In this document: positions 16,432 through 23,631 of the stretch, piece after piece
How positions within the stretch are numbered: the first letter of the stretch is position 1
Layout: each line of letters opens with the position of its first letter
From: RGIG4034 sp045628945
GTDB lineage: Bacteria; Bacillota; Clostridia; Lachnospirales; Lachnospiraceae
Length of the DNA: 23,901 nucleotides
Assembly (NCBI GenBank): GCA_045628945.1
Contig: JAZQQG010000029.1
Span: 1 to 23,901, forward strand
Reading direction: 5' to 3'
Notes under the pieces: model-generated
Told to the model about the DNA's origin: nothing
The model's database searches: none
The model's input: only the letters and a program-made list of their open reading frames with translations
Made by a program: the position numbers and the translations under genes

Positions 16432-18012
16432 ATGTCCGAACCGAAGACGCTGTCTCGAACCGAATATTCGGCACGTAATGTATCTGTGGCTGTGGCAGGG
16501 CGTATCCTTGCAACGGTGATGGGTTATGTCTCCCGTGTGGTGTTTACCCACGTGTTGACACAGGACTATGTTGGTGTGAATGGTCTTTTTACCAACATTC
16601 TGAATGTGCTGCAACTGTCGGAACTTGGCGTGTCGACGGCTATTTCCTATGCGCTGTACCGCCCGATTGTGGACGGTGACATCGAACGCCAGAAGTCTCT
16701 TATGAAACTGTTCAATACCTTCTATCGCGTGGTGGCGCTGCTGGTATTGGGCTTGGGCTTATGTATCACTCCGTTTTTAGACTATATTGCAAAAGACAAT
16801 TACGATGTGCAGAACCTTAAGGTTATTTTCCTTTTGTATCTTGCAAACACCGTACTGTCCTATGTACTTATCTATAAAAAAACACTGATTGATGCTCATC
16901 AGATGGGCTATATCAGTACTCTTTTCCAGACCGGAACGTGGTTTGTTCAGAATCTGGTTCAGATTATTGTGCTGGTTGTAACACACAATTTCTATCTGTA
17001 TCTGGGTGTGTGGATTGCGGGAACGGTCATCGCCAACTTCCTTTTGTCGCGGAAAGCGGATCGCATGTATCCTTACCTTCGGGACAAGGAGGTTACCCCT
17101 TTACCCAAAGAAGAACGCAAAAGTCTGTTTAAGAACGTCCGGGCCATGATGTACCACAAGGTGGGCAATGTCATTGTAAATGACACGGATAACATTCTGC
17201 TGTCCTCCATCGTAAGTCTGGCGGCTGCCGGAATGTATTCCTGCTATTATCTGATTTTTGCCTCTGTGAACAATCTGATTGTCCAGATGTTTCAGGGCAT
17301 TACGGCTTCGGTCGGCAATCTCGGGGTGCAGGAATCCGATGCCCGTGTTAAAAAAATATTTGACGCGGTTTACTTTATGGGGGCCTGGGTCTACGGTCTT
17401 GCCTCGATTCTGCTCTATCAGGTACTGGATGTATTCGTGCAGATTTCCTTTGGACCGGAGTATGTCTTTGTAAAGAAAATCACACTGATTATCTGCATTA
17501 ATTTCTATTTGAACGGTATGCGTCAGGCAACCCTGGTGTTCCGCGATACGATGGGGTTATTCCGTTATGATAAGTTCAAGGCAATTCCGGAGGCAATCAT
17601 TAATCTTGTGGTATCCATTGTGCTCGGAATGAAATTCGGGGTGATTGGAATTTTCATCGGTACACTGGTCAGCACGGTGACCACCTCTCTCTGGATTGAG
17701 CCGCTGGTACTCTATCATTTCCGCCTGCATTGCAATGTGCTGTGGTATTTTCTCAAGTACATTCTCTATACGGCGGTTACAGCAGGAGCCTGGATCTTAT
17801 GCGATTATCTGGGGGGTAAAATTGTCGGCTCTCCCGGACTGATTCTGATTCTTCGAAGTCTGATTGTATTGGGCGTTGTAGATGTCATCTATCTGATTTG
17901 TTATTTCCGCACCAAGGAGTTCCGGCTTCTTGCCCGCAAAGGGATTTTGATTCTTGGACGGTTCCTGCCGAAGAAAACGAAGAACCTTCCGGACGGAGGG
18001 CAAAATGAGTAA
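16432..18012 (+). CDS. Polysaccharide flippase, Wzx/MATE (MOP superfamily)
   Basis: A 526-aa membrane protein with about fourteen helices, opening with the family-like VSVAVAGRILATVMGYVSRVVFTHVL and YVGVNGLFTNILNVL. Such proteins flip lipid-linked oligosaccharides from the inner to the outer face of the membrane. It is the second MOP transporter of the operon beside PelG, suggesting that a second glycan or a lipid-linked decoration unit is handled. It starts three bases after the DUF4832 stop with GGGAGAG upstream. Its end overlaps the nucleotidyltransferase start by eight bases. Confidence 0.85.
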   Translation: MSEPKTLSRTEYSARNVSVAVAGRILATVMGYVSRVVFTHVLTQDYVGVNGLFTNILNVLQLSELGVSTAISYALYRPIVDGDIERQKSLMKLFNTFYRVVALLVLGLGLCITPFLDYIAKDNYDVQNLKVIFLLYLANTVLSYVLIYKKTLIDAHQMGYISTLFQTGTWFVQNLVQIIVLVVTHNFYLYLGVWIAGTVIANFLLSRKADRMYPYLRDKEVTPLPKEERKSLFKNVRAMMYHKVGNVIVNDTDNILLSSIVSLAAAGMYSCYYLIFASVNNLIVQMFQGITASVGNLGVQESDARVKKIFDAVYFMGAWVYGLASILLYQVLDVFVQISFGPEYVFVKKITLIICINFYLNGMRQATLVFRDTMGLFRYDKFKAIPEAIINLVVSIVLGMKFGVIGIFIGTLVSTVTTSLWIEPLVLYHFRLHCNVLWYFLKYILYTAVTAGAWILCDYLGGKIVGSPGLILILRSLIVLGVVDVIYLICYFRTKEFRLLARKGILILGRFLPKKTKNLPDGGQNE

Positions 18013-19189
18013 AGGGATGCAAAAAAGAACTGCACCGCCCCCCGAACAGAATGCTCTTTTGCAATTGCTGGCAAGCGGGATGCAACCAAACGGGGATTGC
18101 TTAGTGGGAATGCTTCGAGAGGCCGAGCGACAGGGCGTGTTGGCCCTAGCTTATGAGAAACTGGATTCCGACGCGATTCCTGAGGCAGTAACCGCAGAAG
18201 TGCGTAAGCAGATTCGTGGTTTTGATCGTCTGCTTTATCTGACACTGGAGGTAAGCAAGAGACTCACCGAAGCAGGAATTGCCCATGCGGTTCTTAAGGG
18301 ACTTGTCTATGCGACCTGCTATCCGGTTCCGGAATATCGTGGCTTCGGAGATGTGGATATCCTTTTGTGGAATCGGGAGGAATTGCCTTACGCCGAACAG
18401 ACCTTAGCCAAGGCAGGATTGCTCCCGAAAGCGGTACAGGATTCCAATCATCACAGAGTTCTCCACACGGCGCGGGGCCTTACGGTCGAACTTCACACAG
18501 AGCTTGTGGAGGAGTTTGATGCAAAGGAGATGAAGGACCGGCTGGAAACCTTTCAGATCCGGGAAAAAGAGCATGCCGCGACCACGGAGGTGTTTGGGAA
18601 GCAGATTCCTTCCCTTAGCGTCTCCGGCAATTTGGTACATCTGATGCTTCATGCCCTGCAGCATTTTCTTTTGACCGGAATCAGCCTGCGTTTCTTAACC
18701 GATTGGGCGGTCCTGTTAAAAAATGAAGTTTCCCCTGAGGACGGGGCGGAATATTGTGCGTGGATGAAGTACTTCGGAATAAAAGGATTCTCGGATATCC
18801 TGTCCCTTGCGTGCATTCGATATCTGGGCGTGAATTCAGAAGGCCTGGAATGGTTGGAACTACCGGAAGCCTCCGCAATGGATGAGACGGTGGAAGCCTT
18901 TATTCGGGAGGTAATGCACTGCGGAACCTTTGGAAAGATGGATGCCAGCCGCGTGACAGCAGTTCGCAAACGGACCCTTGGCGGATATATTCGGGAGTTT
19001 CATCACCAGATGCGTCGCAATCATCCGCGGGCGTCCAAATGTTGTCTTTTGTGGCCGATTCTCTGGGTGGTAACGCTCATTGTATTTCTTCGAAACAATC
19101 GAAAGGTTCGCAAGGTATCGACGTTCTCGGTACTTCAAACCGCAGGGGAACGTTCTCGGCTGATTGAAAAGATGCAGTTGTGGAAATAG
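18005..19189 (+). CDS. Predicted nucleotidyltransferase (NTP_transf_5-like)
   Basis: A 394-aa soluble protein. The ATG at 18005 follows GGAGG at 17995-17999 and overlaps the flippase gene; a longer reading to 17954 lacks a ribosome binding site. The pattern VLKGLVYATCYPVPEYRGFGDVDILL (cut: LKG at 97-99, R112, GDVD at 115-118) is that of the uncharacterised nucleotidyltransferase family PF14907, where the G-x-D-x-D carboxylates bind metal and NTP. The rest is helical, and a hydrophobic segment near residue 355 (LLWPILWVVTLIVFL) may bind the membrane. Members occur near HPr-kinase-like and PqqD-like proteins, including some lasso-peptide clusters. Target unknown: peptide, sugar carrier or partner protein. 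It is the last gene of the operon; I see no clear terminator after it. Confidence 0.75.
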   Translation: MSKGMQKRTAPPPEQNALLQLLASGMQPNGDCLVGMLREAERQGVLALAYEKLDSDAIPEAVTAEVRKQIRGFDRLLYLTLEVSKRLTEAGIAHAVLKGLVYATCYPVPEYRGFGDVDILLWNREELPYAEQTLAKAGLLPKAVQDSNHHRVLHTARGLTVELHTELVEEFDAKEMKDRLETFQIREKEHAATTEVFGKQIPSLSVSGNLVHLMLHALQHFLLTGISLRFLTDWAVLLKNEVSPEDGAEYCAWMKYFGIKGFSDILSLACIRYLGVNSEGLEWLELPEASAMDETVEAFIREVMHCGTFGKMDASRVTAVRKRTLGGYIREFHHQMRRNHPRASKCCLLWPILWVVTLIVFLRNNRKVRKVSTFSVLQTAGERSRLIEKMQLWK

Positions 19190-19262
19190 AATCGGCGGTC
19201 GTTGATTGAATGAATGTCGGTAAAATAATAAAAAAAATGGTACTAAAGTTCTATAAGAGCCG

Positions 19263-19291
19263 TTGACTTTTGAATTTGAGTTTGCTATATT
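19263..19291 (+). promoter_or_regulatory. Promoter of the leader-bearing small protein gene
   Basis: TTGACT (19263-19268), 17 bases, TATATT (19286-19291), with TG of an extended -10 just before (TTTGCTATATT). Start of transcription would be near 19298, giving a leader of about 62 bases. This is the best-matching vegetative promoter in the window, so the 159-aa protein is probably made in larger amounts than its neighbours. Confidence 0.7.
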
Positions 19292-19328
19292 TACCATATA
19301 GAAATGTTACTTGTGGCTTTGCCATATA
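19285..19328 (+). repeat. Direct repeats and inverted repeat around the small-protein promoter
   Basis: TTTACCATATA (19290-19300) and TTTGCCATATA (19318-19328) are direct repeats (10 of 11 identical) spaced 28 bases start to start. CTATAT (19285-19290) and ATATAG (19296-19301) form an inverted repeat over the -10 and start site. They could bind a regulator, but the region is AT-rich and chance matches are possible. Confidence 0.35.
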
Positions 19329-19359
19329 ATGATATATCTAGGGAAGATGAGGTATTCCT

Positions 19360-19839
19360 ATGAAGAATTACGTTAAGCCTGTTGCAATTGCAGCAGAAGA
19401 GATGTTTGAAGGCGTATACGCAGCAAGTGGTGAAGATGGCGGAATTACCGTTACCGTAAGATGGGGCGGTCATGACTCCGGTAGCCATTCGGATGGTGAT
19501 ATTATGATTTACAAGCCCCAGGGCGTTCGTGTAACCAATATCCATATTACCCTGACTTTCTGCGGTTACTGCTATATTGACGGTTTACAGACTCCTTGTA
19601 ACATTGCAGGAATCTCTCAGTTGAATAACTGTGACAACTACACCTGGAACGGCAATACGATTGAGATTTACAAGAGTGCAACCGGTAATGAGGGTGCAGA
19701 GAACTGGAACATCGGTTTCTCCATGAGCTTCAATCCTTCTCCGAATCCCGGTTATTCCGGATCCGGTGCTTACTGGCCTACCGGTACTCATCAGAATGAG
19801 ATTACCTACGTATTTACCGCAAGCGTAATTGCATCCTAA
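19360..19839 (+). CDS. Small secreted-type protein with RiPP-like leader; candidate substrate of the export module
   Basis: A 159-aa protein with GATGAGG upstream of the ATG. The first 24 residues, containing KPVAIAAEEMFEGVYAASG, have no hydrophobic core and so are not a Sec signal peptide; they look like a cytosolic leader ending in an Ala-Ala-Ser-Gly cleavage-type sequence. From memory, similar leaders (KPxxxxxEE...EGVYAASG) precede unrelated cargo in other Lachnospiraceae, but this was not checked. The remaining 135 residues are Gly/Asn/Thr/Tyr-rich and beta-strand-like, with four cysteines (68, 71, 80, 91), including a C-x2-C pair. No known domain was recognised. It has its own strong promoter and terminator and lies before an ABC exporter, as expected for a secreted substrate. 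A matrix or surface role is inferred from the Pel neighbourhood. Confidence 0.75.
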   Translation: MKNYVKPVAIAAEEMFEGVYAASGEDGGITVTVRWGGHDSGSHSDGDIMIYKPQGVRVTNIHITLTFCGYCYIDGLQTPCNIAGISQLNNCDNYTWNGNTIEIYKSATGNEGAENWNIGFSMSFNPSPNPGYSGSGAYWPTGTHQNEITYVFTASVIAS

Positions 19840-19860
19840 TGGATTCTAAGGGAAAGACTC

Positions 19861-19892
19861 AGGCATCACGGTTCGCCGTTGATGCCTTTTTT
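19861..19892 (+). terminator. Terminator after the small-protein gene
   Basis: AGGCATCACGG (19861-19871) and CCGTTGATGCCT (19876-19887) form an 11-bp stem with one bulged base and a TTCG loop, followed by T bases to 19892. It separates the small-protein gene from the ABC gene; partial read-through could feed the ABC gene. Confidence 0.9.
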
Positions 19893-19943
19893 CATTATCA
19901 CAAACTACGCGGAAACAAAGCGATATAAGCACGACAGACACTT

Positions 19944-21725
19944 ATGGCAGCACAGAGCGAGAAGACAACAGAAGAGAAAAAAACAACTAAATTAGAGCGC
20001 GTTCGCGAGATGAGATCGCAGGTACGTTGGATTTACGGCTACGGAAGAAAGCATCTTCTGTCTATGGGAGTCTATACTCTTTTGGGGCTAAGTTCGACCG
20101 TGGTCGGTCTGTTTATGAGCCTGGTATCGAGGGATTTGGTCGATATCATCACCGGGCACAAGGCCGGAGAACTTGTCAAGACCTTCGTAATGATGATTGC
20201 GGCACAGATTACGGTTACGGTGATCAATGCCGTCAGCAGCTACGTGACCATCTGGATCTCGACTCGCGTGGAGCAGCAGATTAAAGCAGATGTCTACGAT
20301 CAGATTATGAATACGGAGTGGGAAGCCTTGTCCGTCTACCATTCCGGAGATATCCTTTCGAGATGGGGCGGAGACTGCGCGGTGGTTGCGTCCGGAATCC
20401 TGAGCTTGATTCCCAATGCCATTATCTTTTTCTTCCGGTTCGTGGCGGCATTGTATATGGTATGTCGCTATGATGCTTCCTTTGCATTGTTTGCACTGTT
20501 CAGCGTTCCCATCAGTCTGTTAACCTCACAGGGCACGATGCGCAGTATGCGGAAACGGAACTTACGCGCAACCGAGTTAAATGCCAAAATGTCGGCTTTT
20601 ACGCAGGAATCTTTTGCCAATACCCAGAATGTGAAGGCGTTGGATATGGTAAAACTCTACCGCAAGAAGCTTCGTCTTCTGCAGGATGAGCACCGGAAAA
20701 TGCGACTGGGTTACCAGCGTGCTACCAGTCTCAACAGTATTCTGATGACCGTAGTGAGCCAGGTGGTATCCTATTCCACTTACGGATGGGGTATCTACAA
20801 GGTGTGGAGCGGACAGATCACCTACGGTTCCATGACAATGTTCTTGACCTTATCCACATCCCTTGCGGGAACCACACAGAGCCTGATCGGACTGGTGCCG
20901 AGCGCGATTTCGCTTACCAATGCGGCAGGTCGAGTAATGAAGCTTCTGAATCTTCCCAGAGAGGATGAGTCGAAGGTGGAAGAGGTGAAGCGGTTCTTCG
21001 AAGCCAAGGGGGAGAAGGGCTTAAGCCTTGTACTGAAGGGAGTCAGCTATGCGTACGCAAGCGGAACCGAGGTATTGGATCAGGTGGACTTCGAAGCACA
21101 TCCTCATGAAGTGGTTGCTTTGATTGGTCCTTCCGGAGAAGGCAAAACAACAATTCTACGCTATCTGCTTTCTATTATCCGCTCTGAACACGGACAAAGT
21201 ATGATCCTTGCCGGGGATGGTCAGGACTCTACTTATCAGGATTGGGAGAATCGGATTCCGTTAAGCGCATCCACAAGACAATTGTTTGCCTATGTTCCGC
21301 AAGGCAATACGATGTTTACCGGTACCATTGCCGAAAACATGCGTAATGTTAAGGAGGATGCTACCGATGAGGAGATTATTGCTGCGCTGAAACTTGCATG
21401 TGCATGGGATTTTGTTGAGAAATTATCGGATGGAATCGAGACGATGGTTCAGGAACGAGGTGGTGGCTTCTCGGAAGGCCAGGCACAGCGTTTGGCGATT
21501 GCAAGAGCATTAATCCGCAAGTCGCCGATTCTGCTGTTGGATGAAGCAACCTCAGCGCTCGATATGGAGACGGAGCGTCGCGTTCTTCACAACATTATGG
21601 CGGATGACTATCCGCGCACCTGCATTGTGACAACGCACCGTCCTGCGGTCATGGAGATCTGCAGTCGCGTCTATACGATAAAAAACAAACAGCTTACGAA
21701 GTCGGATTCGACGGAGATGGAATAG
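19944..21725 (+). CDS. ABC exporter (fused permease-ATPase) without C39 peptidase domain
   Basis: A 593-aa half-transporter of the exporter type. After a 25-residue charged, soluble N terminus come six membrane helices (about residues 37-310), then the ATPase: Walker A GPSGEGKT (395-402), Q-loop VPQGNTMF (451-458), signature FSEGQ (509-513, in place of LSGGQ), Walker B ILLLDE (529-534) and H-loop H565. There is no N-terminal C39 peptidase, so it cannot cut leaders itself; a separate protease is needed if the neighbour at 19360 is its substrate. The ATG at 19944 has no clear ribosome binding site and no good promoter was found in 19893-19943, so expression may be low or come from read-through. 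A shared bidirectional terminator follows. Confidence 0.88.
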   Translation: MAAQSEKTTEEKKTTKLERVREMRSQVRWIYGYGRKHLLSMGVYTLLGLSSTVVGLFMSLVSRDLVDIITGHKAGELVKTFVMMIAAQITVTVINAVSSYVTIWISTRVEQQIKADVYDQIMNTEWEALSVYHSGDILSRWGGDCAVVASGILSLIPNAIIFFFRFVAALYMVCRYDASFALFALFSVPISLLTSQGTMRSMRKRNLRATELNAKMSAFTQESFANTQNVKALDMVKLYRKKLRLLQDEHRKMRLGYQRATSLNSILMTVVSQVVSYSTYGWGIYKVWSGQITYGSMTMFLTLSTSLAGTTQSLIGLVPSAISLTNAAGRVMKLLNLPREDESKVEEVKRFFEAKGEKGLSLVLKGVSYAYASGTEVLDQVDFEAHPHEVVALIGPSGEGKTTILRYLLSIIRSEHGQSMILAGDGQDSTYQDWENRIPLSASTRQLFAYVPQGNTMFTGTIAENMRNVKEDATDEEIIAALKLACAWDFVEKLSDGIETMVQERGGGFSEGQAQRLAIARALIRKSPILLLDEATSALDMETERRVLHNIMADDYPRTCIVTTHRPAVMEICSRVYTIKNKQLTKSDSTEME

Positions 21726-21735
21726 AGAACAGAAC

Positions 21736-21764
21736 AAAACCGCGTCTTGTTAGGACGCGGTTTT
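21736..21764. terminator. Bidirectional terminator between the convergent ABC and kinase-like genes
   Basis: CCGCGTC (21740-21746) pairs with GACGCGG (21754-21760) around TTGTTAG, flanked by AAAA on the left and a T run on the right. Both strands therefore read as a GC-rich hairpin plus T tract. It serves the ABC gene on plus and the gene ending at 21765 on minus. Confidence 0.9.
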
Positions 21765-22970
21765 TTATATTTCGTGCAAGAATCCGTACCGGTCGATGTA
21801 CTCCCTGGCGACTTTTGCTGCATGGGGAGTTGCGGTGCACCGAAGGCTGCCGGTCAGAATGCCGGAGTCAAGAATACGGCCGGCGGTCTGGAGATTCTTT
21901 TTTAACTCGGACTCCGTGAGGCTGCAAATAATGTTGCGGCTCATAAGATTTAACAGGGCTTTGTCGGCGGACAGCGGCGATACCGTATCGTCATTGGCTC
22001 GGGACAGGAAGAGAATGCCGCCGAGGGGGTAGGTGGCAGCGGTGGTAATCTTACTGGTTCCGCACCAGGGAGAACCGAGGACGATCGCCTTGCCATCCGG
22101 ATTTAGGGACAGAAGATTCAGGTCCCCGTTGATCGGTTGGACACCGTATTCCTGCTCCCAGAGGGAGATGTGCGTGGATTTGCCGGTGCCGGACTTCGCG
22201 GATATCAGATAGACCCGGTCCTGATACAGGAAGGAGGCGGAGTGAATGGCAAGAATTTCGGCCGACATACACTCCTGTAAAAAAGGAAAACGAAGGGCTA
22301 AGAAGATCTCCTCCTGCACCTCGGGAGAGATGTCGTCGTCGCGAAGCGTGAATAGTACTTCCTGCGAATCGGGACGATAGGTTAATCCCGAGATGTGCCG
22401 AAAAGTAGGATACTGAATCGAATATTCCGAACCGGTTCCCGATACAATCATATCCGGACTGTTTAGAATTGCGGCCTCAGAAGTCGATTCGAAGTCTCCG
22501 ATTTCGTATCGGATATGAAGCGCGTTCCCTGAGGTGGCGGGAACGCGGTAGGGCGCCCATGCCTCCGACAGGTAGTCCGGGGGTAGATGGAAAAGAAGGT
22601 CCTTACCGGCAATACGATAGGGGAGGGGGGCACTTTCAAAGGGGAGCGCGCATGATAGGGAATTGCAGAGCGACTCACCGGCGGTGCCTGTTTCTTCTTT
22701 TATAAGGAATCTTCGCTGCTCAAATTCGCCGAGGGTCTCGGACAGCTCCTTTTGAACGTTCGGAAGCTCTTCGGCGGAAATTGCAAAATGCTGCGATACG
22801 GCGTCGATTCCCTCTTTTGCTGTGTGGGAGATTGCATAGAAATCCCACAGAAAGGCGGTTACCTCATTCACCGCAACCGGCGGAAGATGATCGACCACAG
22901 CTTGTCCGTAAGGCAGGAGATACTTTTCACTATACAGTTCGTTCAGACTATACAAAGGATTTCGAATCAT
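21765..22970 (-). CDS. PqqD-like domain fused to HPr-kinase-like domain
   Basis: A 401-aa protein with start ATG at 22970. Residues about 15-90 resemble PqqD: YLLPYGQAVVDHL, VAVNEVTAFLWDFY (equivalent to LNETGAAIYRRL of the 88-aa protein at 2189), FAISAEELPNVQKELSETL, then FEQRRFLI. A linker leads to an HPr kinase/phosphorylase-like C-terminal part (about 235-401) with P-loop SAKSGTGKS (257-265), NGDLNLL (281-287) and SPWCGTSKI. Similar kinase-like proteins modify peptides in paeninodin-type lasso clusters, where they phosphorylate a serine. Here the fusion suggests a kinase that binds its leader-bearing substrate directly. It is not the regulatory HprK of carbon catabolite control: the fold arrangement and context differ. 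A longer reading to 23189 overlaps the opposite-strand peptidase gene and is rejected. The gene is transcribed divergently from the peptidase gene and shares a terminator with the ABC gene. Confidence 0.75.
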   Translation of the reverse strand: MIRNPLYSLNELYSEKYLLPYGQAVVDHLPPVAVNEVTAFLWDFYAISHTAKEGIDAVSQHFAISAEELPNVQKELSETLGEFEQRRFLIKEETGTAGESLCNSLSCALPFESAPLPYRIAGKDLLFHLPPDYLSEAWAPYRVPATSGNALHIRYEIGDFESTSEAAILNSPDMIVSGTGSEYSIQYPTFRHISGLTYRPDSQEVLFTLRDDDISPEVQEEIFLALRFPFLQECMSAEILAIHSASFLYQDRVYLISAKSGTGKSTHISLWEQEYGVQPINGDLNLLSLNPDGKAIVLGSPWCGTSKITTAATYPLGGILFLSRANDDTVSPLSADKALLNLMSRNIICSLTESELKKNLQTAGRILDSGILTGSLRCTATPHAAKVAREYIDRYGFLHEI

Positions 22971-22976
22971 GGTAGA

Positions 22977-23005
22977 ATTATAACATATTTGGAAACCGGT
23001 TTGTA
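22977..23005 (-). promoter_or_regulatory. Extended -10 promoter of the kinase-like gene, likely leaderless
   Basis: On the minus strand a perfect TATAAT (22982-22977) has the extended TGT just before it; the -35 (TACAAA, 23005-23000) is poor. Only TCTACC separates TATAAT from the ATG, so transcription would start at or next to the start codon. No Shine-Dalgarno is present. Confidence 0.5.
22993..23002. repeat. Perfect palindrome AAACCGGTTT between divergent genes
   Basis: A 10-base perfect palindrome that lies in the -35 region of the minus-strand promoter, between the kinase-like and peptidase genes. It could be an operator, but one short palindrome may be chance. Confidence 0.25.
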
Positions 23006-23050
23006 GAGGATTACACGAAGACCACGGAATTTCTGAAAGGATAGGACGAT

Positions 23051-23497
23051 ATGGAAGCAACAGAAAAGGGAAAAAAGAATATCGAGGAACTGCTTCGTAA
23101 CGGAGAAACCGTGCTCTTTCCGCCGACCGGAACCAGTATGTGGCCCTTGTGGAAGCAGGGGGATCTTGTGGAGGTGGCACCGTTGACACGGGCGCCGAGA
23201 AGACTGGATGTATGTGTGTATCGCAGAGATTCCGGAATGCTGGTCATTCATCGCGTGATTCGCGTGAGGAAGGATGGCTTCTATCTTGCCGGGGATCATC
23301 AGACGCAATTGGAAGGTCCGCTTCGGGCGGAACAATTCCTTGGGGTGTTGGTTGCAATCCACCGAGGAGGGAAACGGAGAACGGTACGAAATCCATTCTT
23401 ACGAATTGGCTCCCTGTTGTGGGCGGCAATTCGTCCGTTTCGCTGGTCTGTGATTCGTATGGGGAGCCGTTTCAAGAGACTGTTCCACAAGAAATAG
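23051..23497 (+). CDS. S24/S26-type peptidase, ER-type (Ser/His) signal-peptidase-like
   Basis: A 148-aa protein. Motifs in order match the SipW/ER-type signal peptidase pattern: TGTSMWPL with candidate nucleophile S29, QGDLVEV, then MLVIHRVIRV with H67 in place of the usual lysine, and FYLAGDHQT at 78-85. The expected Ser/His catalytic pair is thus present. Unlike SipW, there is no N-terminal membrane anchor; a basic, mildly hydrophobic C-terminal tail (SLLWAAIRPFRW) may touch the membrane. It is the best candidate for removing the leader of the 159-aa protein, since the ABC exporter lacks a peptidase domain. The ATG at 23051 has AAAGG/AGGA elements at 23036-23046. No clear promoter was identified in the 80-base divergent gap. 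Confidence 0.72.
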   Translation: MEATEKGKKNIEELLRNGETVLFPPTGTSMWPLWKQGDLVEVAPLTRAPRRLDVCVYRRDSGMLVIHRVIRVRKDGFYLAGDHQTQLEGPLRAEQFLGVLVAIHRGGKRRTVRNPFLRIGSLLWAAIRPFRWSVIRMGSRFKRLFHKK

Positions 23498-23559
23498 CAT
23501 GTTTTTTGACCGAAATCCTATATTTTGCAAAAAAAAATAAAAAAATTTCAAAAAAGGTA

Positions 23560-23586
23560 TAAACTTCTGGAAAACCAATCCGATAA
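23560..23586 (+). promoter_or_regulatory. Sigma-D (sigma-28) promoter of the flagellin gene
   Basis: TAAA (23560-23563), 15 bases, TCCGATAA (23579-23586). This differs by one base from the sigma-D consensus TAAA-N15-GCCGATAA. A-rich tracts at about 23529-23555 just upstream could act as an UP element. The start near 23593 leaves a leader of about 85 bases. Confidence 0.88.
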
Positions 23587-23631
23587 ATAGATTGAGTAAA
23601 AGAAAAAAACTTTACTTGTCACACAAAAACG

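Noticed and set aside
17954..18004. Earlier start of the nucleotidyltransferase
   Set aside because: Lies deep in the flippase gene and lacks a ribosome binding site; ATG at 18005 has GGAGG at good spacing.
19944..20020. Bacteriocin-type ABC exporter with built-in C39 leader peptidase
   Set aside because: Only about 25 soluble residues precede the first membrane helices, so no peptidase domain is present.
22971..23189. N-terminal extension of the kinase-like gene up to 23189
   Set aside because: It would overlap the peptidase gene on the other strand and has Pro/Arg-rich shadow composition; the ATG at 22970 starts right where PqqD-like similarity begins and follows a TATAAT.
18005..23497. 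Lasso peptide biosynthesis cluster
   Set aside because: PqqD-, kinase- and nucleotidyltransferase-like parts fit, but there is no asparagine-synthetase-like cyclase or transglutaminase-like protease, and the candidate substrate is far too long.
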